Position numbers and translations under genes: made by a program. Shown piece by piece: positions 20,617 to 30,396 of a stretch of DNA of 64,000 bases. Under the pieces are notes generated by a model. It did no database searches. It worked only from the letters and a program-made list of their open reading frames with translations, and had not been told where the DNA came from. The DNA comes from Haemophilus pittmaniae (lineage in GTDB: Bacteria > Pseudomonadota > Gammaproteobacteria > Enterobacterales > Pasteurellaceae): NCBI RefSeq assembly GCF_900186995.1, contig NZ_LT906463.1, forward strand, positions 806,001 through 870,000, in the 5' to 3' direction. Position 1 is the first letter of the stretch, and every line of letters starts with the position of its first letter.

Positions 20617-20644
20617 AAAAGGCTATCTTGCGATAGCCTTTTTT
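20617..20644. terminator. Bidirectional terminator
   Basis: Stem AAAAGGCTATC/GATAGCCTTTT with the four-base loop TTGC and T-rich flanks. It serves the convergent genes at 19366-20601 and 20649-22319. Confidence 0.9.
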
Positions 20645-20648
20645 ATTT

Positions 20649-22319
20649 TTAGAGATAACCGTACATACTTGTGAAGAGGTATCCGAAGATACAGGATGTG
20701 ATTACCCCGATTAAGCCCGGTAGGATAAAGCTGTGGTTGATTACGAATTTACCGATATGGGTTGTACCGGAACGGTCGAATTGGATCGCTGCCAAGTCAC
20801 TTGGGTAGGTCGGTAAAATGTAGTAACCGTAACAGGCTGAAGCAAAGGCTAGAATAACCGCAGGATCTACACCAATACTCAAGGCTAACGGTACAAAGGC
20901 AACCAAAGCTGCGGCTTGTGAGTTAACGAATTTGGAAATCAATAACAACATTACCGCATAGGTCCAAGGGTGAGATCTTACCACATCGCCCAAGGCCGCT
21001 TTCATCATTGGGGTATGCACGGTAAACATGGTTTCCGCCATCCAGGAAATCCCGAATACAGCCACTAATGCGATCATACCGGAACGGAAAATTTCATTTT
21101 TACTGATTTTGCCCGGATCGGTTTTAGTAAAGATAATGATAAGCGCACCGGCGATTAACATAAAGATTTGAATGACGTGCACCATACTTAAGTTGATTTT
21201 TTTCTTGATGCTATCTTTCAATACGATTTTCGCATTAGCGATAGATTCACTCGCACCGGCTGCGGTGATAGTAACATTACCGTCTTGGGCACTGAGGGTT
21301 TGCGTTAAAGTATTTTGATCATCGTAGATTTCCACATTGTTATAGGCAATTTGTGGTTTAGCTTTACTGTCTTTAACATTCACCGCTACTTTACCATCTA
21401 CCGCTTGAGCAAGAATTTTACCATCCTTGATATTAAAGCTTTTTAGCGTTTTATTTTCAGCGGATACAACTTCAACAACCTGTGCCGGAGTCGATTTTTC
21501 AAAGGCTGGGCGTAAATCTTTGAAGTAGCCTAATAATGCCACTAAAATGATTGCACCAAAGAAAATCCACATAGCATTCCAACTGGATTGTGGTAGTTTT
21601 TTATCTAGTAAGGACGTGCTGTCGCCGTAAACATATTTTTTGAATTCAGGGTCAGCTAATTTTGCTTGGAATTCTTTATCATCCTCCAAATCTTTGCCAC
21701 GGAACCAGCTGAAAATACCGATTGCTAATACACCACAAAGGGTTGCTGGAATGGTGATTTTCAATAAATCCAAATAGCCATCAAAGCCTGCTAAAGGATG
21801 TTTTGCATTTACCAAGTAAGTCGTTAAGGTGACTACGGCAACGGATACCGGAGAAGCGATAATCCCCATTTGGGAGGCGATGGAACTGGCTGCCATCGGA
21901 CGTTCCGGACGAATATCATTTTTAATCGCGATATCGTAAATAATTGGCAACATGGTATAAACCACATGACCTGTACCGCATAAAATGGTTAAGAAACAGG
22001 TAACAAACGGGGCCAAAATACTGACATATTTCGGATTGCGGCGTAGCATTTTTTCTGCGATTTGTAGCATTACATCTAAACCGCCGCTGGCTTGTAAGGT
22101 CGCAGAAGTCACAACCACCGCAAGAATAGTCAACATTACATCGATAGCCGGTTTGCCCGGTTCAATGCCAAATCCGAAAACCAGTACTAAAAGACCGATC
22201 CCGCCGAGCATCCCCAACGAAATCCCGCCTTTACGGGCACCGTAAAATAAACAGATTAGAACGATAACAAGCTGGACGGCAAACTGTGTGCCCTCGCTAA
22301 GGTTCATTAAAAACTCCAT
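20649..22319 (-). CDS. dcuB: Anaerobic C4-dicarboxylate antiporter (Dcu family) with soluble insertion
   Basis: Inner-membrane carrier of the DcuA/DcuB family, which exchanges fumarate, malate or aspartate for succinate during fumarate respiration. At 556 residues it is about 110 longer than the usual 433-446. The excess is a hydrophilic block of about residues 275-372 ([20 protein letters not shown] through [13 protein letters not shown]), with no hydrophobic segments, in the middle loop between otherwise normal helices. The rest is typical: [56 protein letters not shown]. The ATG at 22319 has GGAG at six bases. DcuA versus DcuB cannot be settled. Confidence 0.85.
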   Translation of the reverse strand: MEFLMNLSEGTQFAVQLVIVLICLFYGARKGGISLGMLGGIGLLVLVFGFGIEPGKPAIDVMLTILAVVVTSATLQASGGLDVMLQIAEKMLRRNPKYVSILAPFVTCFLTILCGTGHVVYTMLPIIYDIAIKNDIRPERPMAASSIASQMGIIASPVSVAVVTLTTYLVNAKHPLAGFDGYLDLLKITIPATLCGVLAIGIFSWFRGKDLEDDKEFQAKLADPEFKKYVYGDSTSLLDKKLPQSSWNAMWIFFGAIILVALLGYFKDLRPAFEKSTPAQVVEVVSAENKTLKSFNIKDGKILAQAVDGKVAVNVKDSKAKPQIAYNNVEIYDDQNTLTQTLSAQDGNVTITAAGASESIANAKIVLKDSIKKKINLSMVHVIQIFMLIAGALIIIFTKTDPGKISKNEIFRSGMIALVAVFGISWMAETMFTVHTPMMKAALGDVVRSHPWTYAVMLLLISKFVNSQAAALVAFVPLALSIGVDPAVILAFASACYGYYILPTYPSDLAAIQFDRSGTTHIGKFVINHSFILPGLIGVITSCIFGYLFTSMYGYL

Positions 22320-22514
22320 AGGTATCTCCAATATTTAAAAAAGAGCGCAAATATTAGCACGCTACTAACTCAAATGAAGTATTAAACTGTGGCGTTTTTG
22401 TTCTAAATCAACTTTTTGATGGAATTCAAAGAAAGCAAATCAGGAAATTGCAAGGGAATAATTCTTGTTTGTTTTTAAAGGAGATTTACGTAGTCAAAAA
22501 CCTTTCAACCAAGG

Positions 22515-22591
22515 AAACGCCCTATCAGTTTACCGAGTTCTTCTTAAAAGTTAGTCTAAGTTATTGATTTTATTATGGTTGTTATAAAAAT
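22515..22591 (+). repeat. 77-bp IHF-site repeat, copy 6
   Basis: AAACGCCC start, core at 22564-22575 preceded by TAAGTTA. It lies in the 327-bp gap between the Dcu gene and acpP, antisense to both. No gene was found in the rest of this gap. Confidence 0.85.
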
Positions 22592-22628
22592 AGAAGTTTG
22601 AGGGGAAGAGGGAGGAGATTATAAAAGA

Positions 22629-22650
22629 AAGGCGGTTTTAAAACCGCCTT
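22629..22650 (-). terminator. Terminator of acpP
   Basis: Perfect palindrome AAGGCGGTTTTAAAACCGCCTT followed on the minus strand by TCTTTTAT. Confidence 0.7.
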
Positions 22651-22658
22651 GCCAGAAA

Positions 22659-22889
22659 TTATTGATTGTTTTGAACGTAGTCAATCGCAGATTGAACAGT
22701 TGTGATTTTTTCAGCTTCTTCATCAGGAATTTCGATATCGAATTCTTCTTCTAAAGCCATTACCAATTCAACTGTATCTAAAGAGTCCGCACCTAAATCT
22801 TCAACGAAAGAAGCTTCAGGTTTTACGTCTTCTTCTTTAACACCTAATTGTTCAACGATGATTTTTTTCACGCGTTCTTCAATGCTCAT
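22659..22889 (-). CDS. acpP: Acyl carrier protein
   Basis: Small acidic carrier (76 residues) that holds growing acyl chains on a 4'-phosphopantetheine arm. The attachment serine is in [20 protein letters not shown], with DSL at about residues 35-37. It is the last gene of the fab cluster, 235 bp downstream of fabG, probably with its own promoter in that gap. In E. coli fabF follows acpP. Here the next gene is a Dcu carrier, so fabF is absent from this locus. Confidence 0.98.
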   Translation of the reverse strand: MSIEERVKKIIVEQLGVKEEDVKPEASFVEDLGADSLDTVELVMALEEEFDIEIPDEEAEKITTVQSAIDYVQNNQ

Positions 22890-23124
22890 TTGTTTTTCCT
22901 ATGTTGTTTTAGCTCATTTAAGAGCGGTTAGTGTATGCATTTTCAGGTTTCTTGCAAGCCTTTGTAGGCTGGTCGCACCACAAAAATCCATACAGCGAAA
23001 ATAGTTACGTTACTTTCTTGGCTGGCAAGAGCGTAACTGGGCGATATTGCGTGCGGGATTCTAACATTATCTAAAAGTCTTGGCTAGTGTAAAAATCACC
23101 CGCTTTTGGTACGGCATAAACCGT

Positions 23125-23853
23125 CTAGCTCATGTATAAGCCGCCGTTTACGTGTAAGGTTGTTCCTGTGATATAGGCCGCGTCTTCGGAAGCCAAGAAA
23201 GCTACCGCTTTTGCGATATCTTTTGGTTCGCCTAAACGACCGGCTGGAACATTACCAAGAATACCTGCTTTTTGTTCTTCTGTGAGCACTTCTGTCATAT
23301 CGGTGGCGATAAACCCTGGAGCAACGACATTGACAGTGATACCACGGGAAGCAACTTCTTTCGCTAAACCTTTAGAGAAACCAATCAAACCGGCTTTAGC
23401 GGCACAGTAGTTAGATTGACCTGGGTTACCCATTGAGCCGACGACGGAACCAATGGTGATGATACGGCCAAAACGTTTTTTCATCATGGAACGTAACATT
23501 GCTTTAGAAAGATGGAACACAGAGGTTAAGTTGGTTTGCATAATATCGAACCATTCGTCATCTTTCATGCGCATTAATAAATTATCGCGTGTGATACCTG
23601 CGTTATTCACAAGAATATCAATATCACCGAATTGCTCTTTGATTTGTTCTAATACGGCATCAATGCTTTCTTTGTCAGCCACATTTAATACTAAACCTTT
23701 ACCTTTATCGCCAAGGTAAGCTGAAATTGTCTCTGCACCTTTTTCAGAGGTTGCGGTACCAATTACAAATGCACCTTTTGATGCTAATTCTTCTGCAATT
23801 GAGCGGCCAATACCACGTGTTGCACCTGTTACTAATGCGATTTTATTTTGCAT
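23125..23853 (-). CDS. fabG: 3-oxoacyl-[ACP] reductase
   Basis: NADPH-dependent short-chain dehydrogenase reducing 3-oxoacyl-ACP in fatty acid elongation, 242 residues. The cofactor motif TGATRGIG lies at about 9-16, NNAGITRDN at about 86-94, catalytic Ser in GSVVGSMGNPGQ, and YCAAKAG (Tyr and Lys of the YxxxK motif) at about 148-154. The C-terminus TGTTLHVNGGLYMS is typical of FabG. It begins 14 bp after fabD. Confidence 0.97.
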   Translation of the reverse strand: MQNKIALVTGATRGIGRSIAEELASKGAFVIGTATSEKGAETISAYLGDKGKGLVLNVADKESIDAVLEQIKEQFGDIDILVNNAGITRDNLLMRMKDDEWFDIMQTNLTSVFHLSKAMLRSMMKKRFGRIITIGSVVGSMGNPGQSNYCAAKAGLIGFSKGLAKEVASRGITVNVVAPGFIATDMTEVLTEEQKAGILGNVPAGRLGEPKDIAKAVAFLASEDAAYITGTTLHVNGGLYMS

Positions 23854-23867
23854 TTTTTCTCCCCTTT

Positions 23868-24806
23868 TTATGCTAATAATGCTTCAACAGCATCTAATGA
23901 CGCTACATCGTTCACCGATGTTGCTTGTAATTCCGCTACGATACGTTTTGTTAAACCGTTTAATACTTTACCAGGACCGATTTCAACTAAAACCTCTACG
24001 CCATCTTGTGCCATTTTCTCAACGGTTTCAGTCCAACGCACTGGGCTATATAACTGACGAATAAGAGCAGTACGAATTTCAGCACTTTCTGTTTCCGCTT
24101 TCACATCCACGTTATTTAATACGGCAGTTGCTGGCGTATTAAGCGTAATACCTTCAAGGGTGACAGCTAATTGATCAGCAGCTGGTTTCATTAATGCACA
24201 ATGTGAAGGAACACTTACCGCTAATGGTAAAGCACGTTTTGCGCCAGCCTCTTTACATAATGCAGCTGCACGTTCTACAGCGGCTTTCGCTCCTGCAATC
24301 ACCACTTGACCCGGTGAGTTAAAGTTTACGGCTGAAACTACTTCACCTTGCTCGGCTTGTTTACATGCATTGATAATCGCTTCATTATCTAAACCAATAA
24401 TCGCATACATCGCACCAGTACCTTCTGGTACCGCTTGTTGCATTAATTTACCGCGTAACTCCACCAATTTGATCGCGTCTTTAAAATCAATTACACCCGC
24501 ACAGACTAATGCTGAATATTCACCTAGACTGTGGCCTGCCATAACGCTCGGTTGGAATTGTGGATATTTTTCCTGCCATACGCGGAAAATTGCAACGGAG
24601 GCTGCAAGTAATGCCGGTTGGGTTTGCCAGGTTTTGTTTAGCTCTTCCGCTGGGCCTTGCTGAACCAGGCTCCATAAGTCATAGCCTAAAGCTTCGGATG
24701 CTTGTTTAAAGGTTTCGGTAACGATTGGATATTGCTCAGCGAGTTCCGCCAACATACCAACAGATTGTGAACCTTGTCCCGGGAAAACCATTGCGAATTT
24801 TTTCAT
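23868..24806 (-). CDS. fabD: Malonyl-CoA:ACP transacylase
   Basis: Transfers malonyl groups from CoA to ACP, 312 residues. I use the ATG at 24806 (MKKFAMVFPGQGSQS), preceded by AGGTG. A GTG three codons upstream overlaps that RBS. The nucleophile elbow GHSLGEYSAL (about 90-99), the GQGSQ oxyanion motif at the N-terminus and the catalytic His in VSVPSHCALM are all visible. The gene sits in the plsX-fabH-fabD-fabG order. The spacer from fabH contains an inverted pair of uptake signals. Confidence 0.97.
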   Translation of the reverse strand: MKKFAMVFPGQGSQSVGMLAELAEQYPIVTETFKQASEALGYDLWSLVQQGPAEELNKTWQTQPALLAASVAIFRVWQEKYPQFQPSVMAGHSLGEYSALVCAGVIDFKDAIKLVELRGKLMQQAVPEGTGAMYAIIGLDNEAIINACKQAEQGEVVSAVNFNSPGQVVIAGAKAAVERAAALCKEAGAKRALPLAVSVPSHCALMKPAADQLAVTLEGITLNTPATAVLNNVDVKAETESAEIRTALIRQLYSPVRWTETVEKMAQDGVEVLVEIGPGKVLNGLTKRIVAELQATSVNDVASLDAVEALLA

Positions 24807-24856
24807 TTTTTGCACCTGTTTATTTTAGATGAATGTAATTGAATTGCTTAAATAAT

Positions 24857-24884
24857 GAAAGTGCGGTCAATAAACCGCACTTTG
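24857..24884 (-). terminator. Inverted uptake-signal pair acting as terminator after fabH
   Basis: AAAGTGCGGT (24858-24867) and ACCGCACTTT (24874-24883) form a ten-pair stem with a six-base loop. Both arms contain the Haemophilus uptake signal AAGTGCGGT. Such inverted USS pairs after genes are a known feature of Haemophilus genomes. Confidence 0.85.
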
Positions 24885-24909
24885 TTTGATATGAATTATA
24901 GCGGATTAT

Positions 24910-25860
24910 TTAAAATCTCACTAAAGCCGAACCCCAAGTCCAACCACCGCCAAATGCTTCTAGCAGTAATAGTTGACCACGTTGGATACGGCCATCACGT
25001 ACCGCTTCGTCTAAGGCTGTAGGTACAGTTGCCGCGCTCGTGTTAGCTGTGCGATCAAGGGTAACAACTACTTGTGACATGTCCATATCCAGTTTTTTGG
25101 CAGTCGCGCTAATAATCCGTAGATTAGCTTGATGAGGTACTAGCCAATCAATGTCAGTTTTTTGTAGGTTATTGGCAGAAAGCGTTTCTTCTACAACATT
25201 GGAAAGCTCACGCACGGCGAGCTTGAAGGTTTCATTACCCTGCATTTCGATATAGCCGGATTTTTCTACACCGCGTTCGACTTGTGGAAGTACTAAGGCC
25301 GCATTTTTATCTGGAGAGGCGTGTAAATGGGTGGAAATCACACCTTCTTGTTCGGAGGCTTCTAAGATGACTGCACCAGCTCCATCACCGAATAATACGA
25401 CGGTACTGCGATCGGTTTCATCCAATTTACGGGAATTGAGATCGGAACCAACAACCAAGGCTTTTTTCACGCTTCCGCTACGGATAAATTTATCGGCAAC
25501 ACCTAATGCGTACACAAAACCGGTACAGGCAGCAGATAAATCAAAGGAAATAGCATCCTCGATGCCTAACATACCTTGTATTTGACAGGCTGAGCTTGGA
25601 TAGGCATGGGAGCTGCTAGTGGTCGCGACAATAATTAATTCAATTTCTTGTGGCGAAATATTTGCCATTTCAAGTGCAGCTTTAGCCGCCTCAAATCCCA
25701 TGGTTGCCACGGTCTCATCAGCGTTGGCAATACGGCGTTCGCGGATACCTGAACGGGTAACAATCCATTCATCGGAGGTGTCCACCATTTTTTCTAAATC
25801 CGCATTAGTCCGAATGTGACTCGGCAAATAACTGCCTGTAGAGAGAATTCTGCTATACAT
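24910..25860 (-). CDS. fabH: 3-oxoacyl-[ACP] synthase III
   Basis: Condensing enzyme that starts type II fatty acid synthesis from acetyl-CoA and malonyl-ACP, 316 residues. The catalytic triad is visible: Cys in [12 protein letters not shown] (about residue 112), His in [11 protein letters not shown] (about 244) and Asn in [12 protein letters not shown] (about 274). [13 protein letters not shown] closes the protein. It lies 14 bp after plsX and is probably in one transcript with yceD-rpmF-plsX. Confidence 0.98.
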   Translation of the reverse strand: MYSRILSTGSYLPSHIRTNADLEKMVDTSDEWIVTRSGIRERRIANADETVATMGFEAAKAALEMANISPQEIELIIVATTSSSHAYPSSACQIQGMLGIEDAISFDLSAACTGFVYALGVADKFIRSGSVKKALVVGSDLNSRKLDETDRSTVVLFGDGAGAVILEASEQEGVISTHLHASPDKNAALVLPQVERGVEKSGYIEMQGNETFKLAVRELSNVVEETLSANNLQKTDIDWLVPHQANLRIISATAKKLDMDMSQVVVTLDRTANTSAATVPTALDEAVRDGRIQRGQLLLLEAFGGGWTWGSALVRF

Positions 25861-25874
25861 ATAATTGAGTTGCT

Positions 25875-26897
25875 TTAAGTAATACGTTGTAAACCCGCTA
25901 AGATTTGTTGAGGTATTTGTTGGCGGGCTTGTGTTGCGGCATCGGCAATAGCATTAGCAAATGCTTCGGTATTGGCGCCGCCGTGGCTTTTCACCACAAC
26001 TGCCGTTAGCCCAAGTAAAGAGGCTCCGTTGTAAGCATCGGGATTAATGCGCTTGAGTCGTTGATAACGATCGTTTAATAAAAGGCGCATTAGCCCCTTA
26101 AAAAGCGGCTTCAAAATACTATTTTTTGTCTTGCCTTTCAAGAGAGAAATCAGGTTATTTGCTGCACCTTCAAGGGTTTTTAGCGCGATGTTGCCACTAA
26201 ATCCGTCACTAATAATGACATCCGCAACGCCATTTAATAATTGGTTGCCCTCAATGAAGCCACAATAATTTAATTCGGTATTTTGTGCGAGCAAAGTAGC
26301 GGCTTCGCGAATTGCTTGGCGCCCTTTGATGGCTTCAACGCCAATATTCAATAGGGCTATGCGCGGAAAAACTAAATCCAACTGATTCTGCGCAAAGATA
26401 TTACCCATTAAGGCAAATTGATAGAGGTTTTGCGCATCGCATTCCAAGTTCGCACCTAAATCCAACATGATGGTTTTACCACCATCCATTGTGGGCAAGC
26501 TGGCCACTAATGCCGGGCGGGCAATGCCTTGTAGTGGTTGCAACAATACTTTGGCTAATCCCATTAAGGCACCGGTATTTCCACCGCTGACAGCACCATG
26601 CGCATTTCCTTGTTGTACCGCTTCAATTGCTAGACGCATCGACGAGCCCTTGCTGTGGCGCAATGCGGAGGTGATGTCTTGATCATTAGCAATGTAACGG
26701 GAACAGTGATTGAGCTGTAAACGTTGTTGAATATCCGAAGGTAAATCGGAGAGATAAGGAGAGATTTGTGCACTATCGCCGAACAGAATCAGCGAAAGCT
26801 GCGGATCACGTTGGAGTGCGAGAATAGACGCAGGAATAGTCACGCGGGGACCGAAGTCCCCGCCCATCACATCTAACGCAAGGGTTAGACGGCTCAA
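25875..26897 (-). CDS. plsX: Phosphate acyltransferase PlsX
   Basis: Peripheral membrane enzyme making acyl-phosphate from acyl-ACP for phospholipid synthesis, 340 residues. The N-terminus [20 protein letters not shown] is the family signature. [19 protein letters not shown] (about 102-120) and the [15 protein letters not shown] segment (about 231-245) are also typical. It is followed by fabH and preceded by rpmF with a 19-bp gap, the standard gamma-proteobacterial order. Confidence 0.97.
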   Translation of the reverse strand: MSRLTLALDVMGGDFGPRVTIPASILALQRDPQLSLILFGDSAQISPYLSDLPSDIQQRLQLNHCSRYIANDQDITSALRHSKGSSMRLAIEAVQQGNAHGAVSGGNTGALMGLAKVLLQPLQGIARPALVASLPTMDGGKTIMLDLGANLECDAQNLYQFALMGNIFAQNQLDLVFPRIALLNIGVEAIKGRQAIREAATLLAQNTELNYCGFIEGNQLLNGVADVIISDGFSGNIALKTLEGAANNLISLLKGKTKNSILKPLFKGLMRLLLNDRYQRLKRINPDAYNGASLLGLTAVVVKSHGGANTEAFANAIADAATQARQQIPQQILAGLQRIT

Positions 26898-26916
26898 GTG
26901 AATACCTATAAGTAAA

Positions 26917-27087
26917 TTACTTATTGATCACTTTACGACCACGGTAGTAACCGTCAGCGGTTACATGGTGACGTAAGTGGGTTTCACCGCTAGCTTTATC
27001 TACAGACACTGCAGCAGTGGTTAACGCATCGTGGGAACGACGCATATCACGACGAGAACGGGATTTTTTGTTTTGTTGAACAGCCAT
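26917..27087 (-). CDS. rpmF: 50S ribosomal protein L32
   Basis: A 56-residue protein beginning [20 protein letters not shown] and ending with [11 protein letters not shown], the standard L32 sequence. It lacks the zinc-binding cysteines (C- form). ATG at 27085-27087, preceded by TAGGAGTAT. It sits between yceD and plsX, the conserved order in gamma-proteobacteria. Confidence 0.97.
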
Positions 27088-27109
27088 TGGCTATACTCCT
27101 AAATTTAAT

Positions 27110-27634
27110 TTACTTTTGCTTTAAATTAGCTAATACAGCGAACGGGTTCGGTTTTTTTGCCAATTCTTCGGGCAATTCGCCAAAAACCTGTTCCTGCGCG
27201 GACACTTCACAGTGTTCAGATGAATGCATCGGTACTAACGGAAGTGCCAAAATTAATTCGTCTTCCACCGTACCAAGTAAATCTATTTCACCAAATTCAT
27301 TAAACTCAATTGGTTCATAAATTTCCGGCAAGTCATCAGCTTGATCCCAATTAGCCACTGGTGAGTAGCAAAAACCACATTCCAATGTTTGGCGGAAAGT
27401 TTCGCCACAGCGTTGACATTCTAACTCAACCTCAACCTGTGCCTGACCTTTCATTACCACTAATTTTTGTGGATCAATATAAAACGATAATGTTACCTGT
27501 GCATCGCTGAGCACGTTTACCACCGACTCCGCTAAGCGCGCTAGTTGATTTGCCGTATAAATACCGCTGTAATCAAGCCGTCGTTGCGCATCTTTAACAG
27601 GAGCAACGGTGAGGGGTAGCTTTAGTTTTTGCAT
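27110..27634 (-). CDS. yceD: YceD/DUF177 family protein
   Basis: A 174-residue cytoplasmic protein of the YceD (DUF177) family, conserved upstream of rpmF. Four cysteines in two pairs (ECQRCGETF and CGFCYSP, about residues 74-92) suggest a metal site. The C-terminal [22 protein letters not shown] is the family signature. E. coli YceD has been linked to 23S rRNA/ribosome assembly, but the molecular role remains unclear. The start [10 protein letters not shown] matches the family. Confidence 0.9.
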   Translation of the reverse strand: MQKLKLPLTVAPVKDAQRRLDYSGIYTANQLARLAESVVNVLSDAQVTLSFYIDPQKLVVMKGQAQVEVELECQRCGETFRQTLECGFCYSPVANWDQADDLPEIYEPIEFNEFGEIDLLGTVEDELILALPLVPMHSSEHCEVSAQEQVFGELPEELAKKPNPFAVLANLKQK

Positions 27635-27840
27635 AGGGCGTGCATTTTACCTGCTGAAAAAAAATAGTCAAAAGAAAATTCACCGCATCATTCGGAAAAG
27701 CGGAGATTTTTTATTAACCAGCAGCTTCAGCAACCTTTGTTTGAATATTGTGCTAAATAAGAGGGCAAATGAGAGCAGATTGCGCAAGTCGGATAAGTTG
27801 CTATAATCCCCCCTCAATTTATCGCAAGATGAGAACAAAA

Positions 27841-28710
27841 ATGCAACAAATGACCTATTTAGAGCGCTTAAAAGTCGCTTTTCAGTATGTAATGCCGCAA
27901 CTTTATTTAACCCGAGCGGCCGGTTGGTTGGCTAAACAGCAATGGGGCGCAGTAACCCATTTAGTGATTAAAGCCTTTGCCAAAAAATACAAGATCGATA
28001 TGAGCATCGCTGAAAAAGAAAATTTCAGCGCTTATGCTTCCTTTAATGAATTCTTTATCCGTCCGTTGAAAGCCAATGCTCGCCCGTTGAACCAAAATCC
28101 GGCAGCGCTTTGTTGTCCTGCGGATGGGCGAGTGAGTGAATGTGGTCCGATTGAAGACGATCGTCTTATCCAAGCAAAAGGCCATTTTTTCAGTCTTAAG
28201 GATCTATTGGCCGGCGATCAAGAATTAACTGATACCTTTAAAAACGGCAATTTTATCACCACTTATTTATCACCACGCGACTACCACCGAGTGCACATGC
28301 CTTGTAATGGTACCTTGCGTAAAATGATCTATGTACCGGGCGATTTATTTTCCGTTAATCCATTCTTAGCGCAGCACGTGCCAAATTTATTTGCCCGTAA
28401 TGAACGCTTGATTTGCGTATTTGATACCGAATTCGGCAGTATGGTGCAAATTTTGGTGGGGGCGACTATTACAGCCAGCATCGGCACGGTTTGGGCGGGG
28501 GTTATTAATCCGCCACGCGCCAATGAAGTGAAAGTCTGGGACTATCCGGGCGAAGAGGGCGTACACTTAATGAAAGGACAAGAAATGGGCTGGTTCCAAT
28601 TAGGTTCCACGGTGATTAACCTATTTCCGGCAGGTGCCGTACAATTAGCCGATTATTTATCGGTGAACGAACCGGTTCGTATGGGCGAAATTCTTGCCAT
28701 GAAACAATAA
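27841..28710 (+). CDS. psd: Phosphatidylserine decarboxylase proenzyme
   Basis: Inner-membrane enzyme making phosphatidylethanolamine, 289 residues from the ATG at 27841. Starts at 27829 or 27850 are also possible, because RBS signals are weak. The self-cleavage site that creates the pyruvoyl group is visible as [12 protein letters not shown], with cleavage between Gly and Ser in LGS (about residue 256). [13 protein letters not shown] (about 142-154) carries the catalytic His/Asp. It is followed by fklB after 25 bp. Confidence 0.96.
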   Translation: MQQMTYLERLKVAFQYVMPQLYLTRAAGWLAKQQWGAVTHLVIKAFAKKYKIDMSIAEKENFSAYASFNEFFIRPLKANARPLNQNPAALCCPADGRVSECGPIEDDRLIQAKGHFFSLKDLLAGDQELTDTFKNGNFITTYLSPRDYHRVHMPCNGTLRKMIYVPGDLFSVNPFLAQHVPNLFARNERLICVFDTEFGSMVQILVGATITASIGTVWAGVINPPRANEVKVWDYPGEEGVHLMKGQEMGWFQLGSTVINLFPAGAVQLADYLSVNEPVRMGEILAMKQ

Positions 28711-28735
28711 TTTTTATCTAAATAAAGGAAACAAC

Positions 28736-29368
28736 ATGACAGCACAATTTTTTGCACAAGTTGAATTAGCAACGGTTTCTGCTAAAGGCAGTTACGGCAT
28801 TGGTTTGCAAATCGGTCAACAATTATCCGACAGCCAAATGGATATTGATGTGGCTGCGGTGGCTAAAGGGATTTTTGATGCCTTAAATCACAATCAACCG
28901 GCCTTGGATATCAATGATTTAATGAGTTCCGTGCAACAATTGCAACAACAGGCAGCGGAGGCTCAACAAGCTCAGTTCAAAGCGATTGATGAAGCTGGTA
29001 AAGCTTTCTTAGCGGAAAATGCGAAGAAAGACGGCGTGCAAATCACCGAGAGCGGTTTGCAATATGAAATCTTAACCGAAGGCCAAGGCAATAAACCAAC
29101 TGCTAATGACAAAGTTCGCGTACATTACGTTGGCACATTACCGGATGGTACTGTATTCGATAGCTCCGTTGCGCGTGGTACACCAGCTGAATTTCCGGTA
29201 GGTGGCGTGATTCGTGGATGGGTTGAAGCCTTGCAAATGATGCCGGTAGGTTCCAAATGGAAACTTACTATCCCGCAAGAATTAGCTTACGGCGAACGTG
29301 GTGCCGGTGCGTCTATTCCACCATTCTCACCATTAGTGTTCGAAGTGGAATTATTGGATATTCTGTAA
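28736..29368 (+). CDS. fklB: FKBP-type peptidyl-prolyl isomerase (FklB)
   Basis: A 210-residue dimeric FKBP. The N-terminal helical dimerisation region (SYGIGLQIGQQLSDSQMDID...) runs to about 95 and is Gln/Ala-rich. The C-terminal FKBP domain has DKVRVHYVGTLPDGTVFDSS (about 125-144) and the conserved VIRGWVEALQMMPVGSKW and IPQELAYGERG. No signal peptide is seen, so it is probably cytoplasmic, like E. coli FklB and unlike secreted FkpA. RBS AAAGGAAAC precedes the ATG. Confidence 0.93.
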   Translation: MTAQFFAQVELATVSAKGSYGIGLQIGQQLSDSQMDIDVAAVAKGIFDALNHNQPALDINDLMSSVQQLQQQAAEAQQAQFKAIDEAGKAFLAENAKKDGVQITESGLQYEILTEGQGNKPTANDKVRVHYVGTLPDGTVFDSSVARGTPAEFPVGGVIRGWVEALQMMPVGSKWKLTIPQELAYGERGAGASIPPFSPLVFEVELLDIL

Positions 29369-29380
29369 TTCTCAGTTCTC

Positions 29381-29410
29381 AAAAGGGCGCATCTCAGGTG
29401 CGCCCTTTTT
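29381..29410 (+). terminator. Rho-independent terminator after fklB
   Basis: Stem AAAAGGGCGCA/TGCGCCCTTTT with loop TCTCAGG and a T-run. Confidence 0.9.
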
Positions 29411-29422
29411 CTTTGCAGAGTC

Positions 29423-29499
29423 AAACGCCCTCAGGAAAAGCTGAGTTTTGCTTAAAATAGCATGTAACTCTTTGATTTCATTAGGGTTACTTTAAAATG
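29423..29499 (+). repeat. 77-bp IHF-site repeat, copy 7
   Basis: AAACGCCC start, GAGTTTTGCTTAAAA block, core variant TTGATTTCATTA at 29472-29483. GTAACTC and GGGTTAC flank the core as a seven-pair stem with one G-T pair. It lies after the fklB terminator, same orientation. Confidence 0.85.
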
Positions 29500-29599
29500 C
29501 GGGCGTAAAGGGATTTAATCAGTCGATAAGTGACTATCAGCACAACGAAAAAGGGACGGTGAATCCCGTCCCTCAATATCGGCATAGTTGCTTGAATGT

Positions 29600-30142
29600 T
29601 TATGCAAAGGCCTGTAATTCAGGGTTGATAGGTGTTTTTGCAATATTGTTTACATAATTGCACAAGGTCGCCAAGCTCACACCAAGAATAACATCAATCG
29701 CATTTTGCTGATTGTAACCAGCAGCAAAAAAGGCTTGTAATTGGGCATCGGTCAATTTTGCTTTTTGAATGATTACGGCCAAGGTAAAGCGTGCCAAGGC
29801 ATCTAATTTTTCATCATCAATACGCGTGGTTGCCCGAATTTGTTGTACCAATTGTTCCTCTAATTTCAATACTTTCAAGGCGATTTTGCTGTGGCCGGCA
29901 ACGCAGAAATCACAACCATTGACTACGGCTGCGGTAATTTGTACCACTTCGCGCTCGGTTGCGGTTAGGCTATTGCGACCGTTAATTGCACCCACGGTAC
30001 GATAGGTTTCCAATGCAGTCGGTGCATTTGCCAATACGCCGATGAGATTCGGAATGAAACCATTGGCCAGTTGTACGGCTTTTAATGCTTCCTGAGAGGC
30101 TTCCGGGGCGCTATCGATGCTGTGAATTTGAAACTGTGACAT
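29600..30142 (-). CDS. Carboxymuconolactone decarboxylase / AhpD-like protein
   Basis: A 180-residue all-helical protein of the CMD/AhpD family. The redox CxxC with downstream His is present in NGCDFCVAGHSKIA (about 82-95), as in AhpD-type alkylhydroperoxidases. The first part resembles the peroxidase-related PNLIGVLANAPTALETY motif. It probably has thiol-dependent peroxidase or disulfide-reductase activity, partner unknown. The ATG at 30142 has GGAG at seven bases. A frame 13 codons longer upstream has no RBS. The gene stands alone after torZ and a repeat copy. Confidence 0.85.
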   Translation of the reverse strand: MSQFQIHSIDSAPEASQEALKAVQLANGFIPNLIGVLANAPTALETYRTVGAINGRNSLTATEREVVQITAAVVNGCDFCVAGHSKIALKVLKLEEQLVQQIRATTRIDDEKLDALARFTLAVIIQKAKLTDAQLQAFFAAGYNQQNAIDVILGVSLATLCNYVNNIAKTPINPELQAFA

Positions 30143-30296
30143 AAAGACTCCTAAAATAAATAAAGAAAAATTCGCCCGCATACTACGGATTTCTCGCTAA
30201 ATGGAAAAGAATCAAAAGTTATTTGATATAGAAAAAAGTTATGAATACTGAAGCCTTTTTTCAGGAATTGCGGCAGGGGGATTGATGCGATATCGG

Positions 30297-30360
30297 GTTT
30301 TAAAATCAATATTAATAAAATCAATGGGTTACGTTTTGTTTTGGCAAAAAAGCTAAAAAA
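30297..30360 (-). repeat. 77-bp IHF-site repeat, copy 8 (5' end replaced)
   Basis: Minus-strand copy with core at 30313-30324 preceded by TAACCCA and followed by TTTTAAAA. The AAACGCCC end is missing. In its place stands the torZ terminator at 30362-30385. Confidence 0.8.
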
Positions 30361-30361
30361 T

Positions 30362-30385
30362 AAGACCGCGTTGCTACGCGGTCTT
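30362..30385 (-). terminator. Terminator of the torYZ operon
   Basis: Stem AAGACCGCG/CGCGGTCTT with a six-base loop, followed by ATTTTTT on the minus strand. Confidence 0.9.
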
Positions 30386-30396
30386 GGAATGAGCAC

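Noticed and set aside
22407..22420. ATCAACTTTTTGAT upstream of the Dcu gene as an FNR site
   Set aside because: The half-sites are everted (ATCAA first, TTGAT second), opposite to the FNR arrangement TTGATNNNNATCAA.
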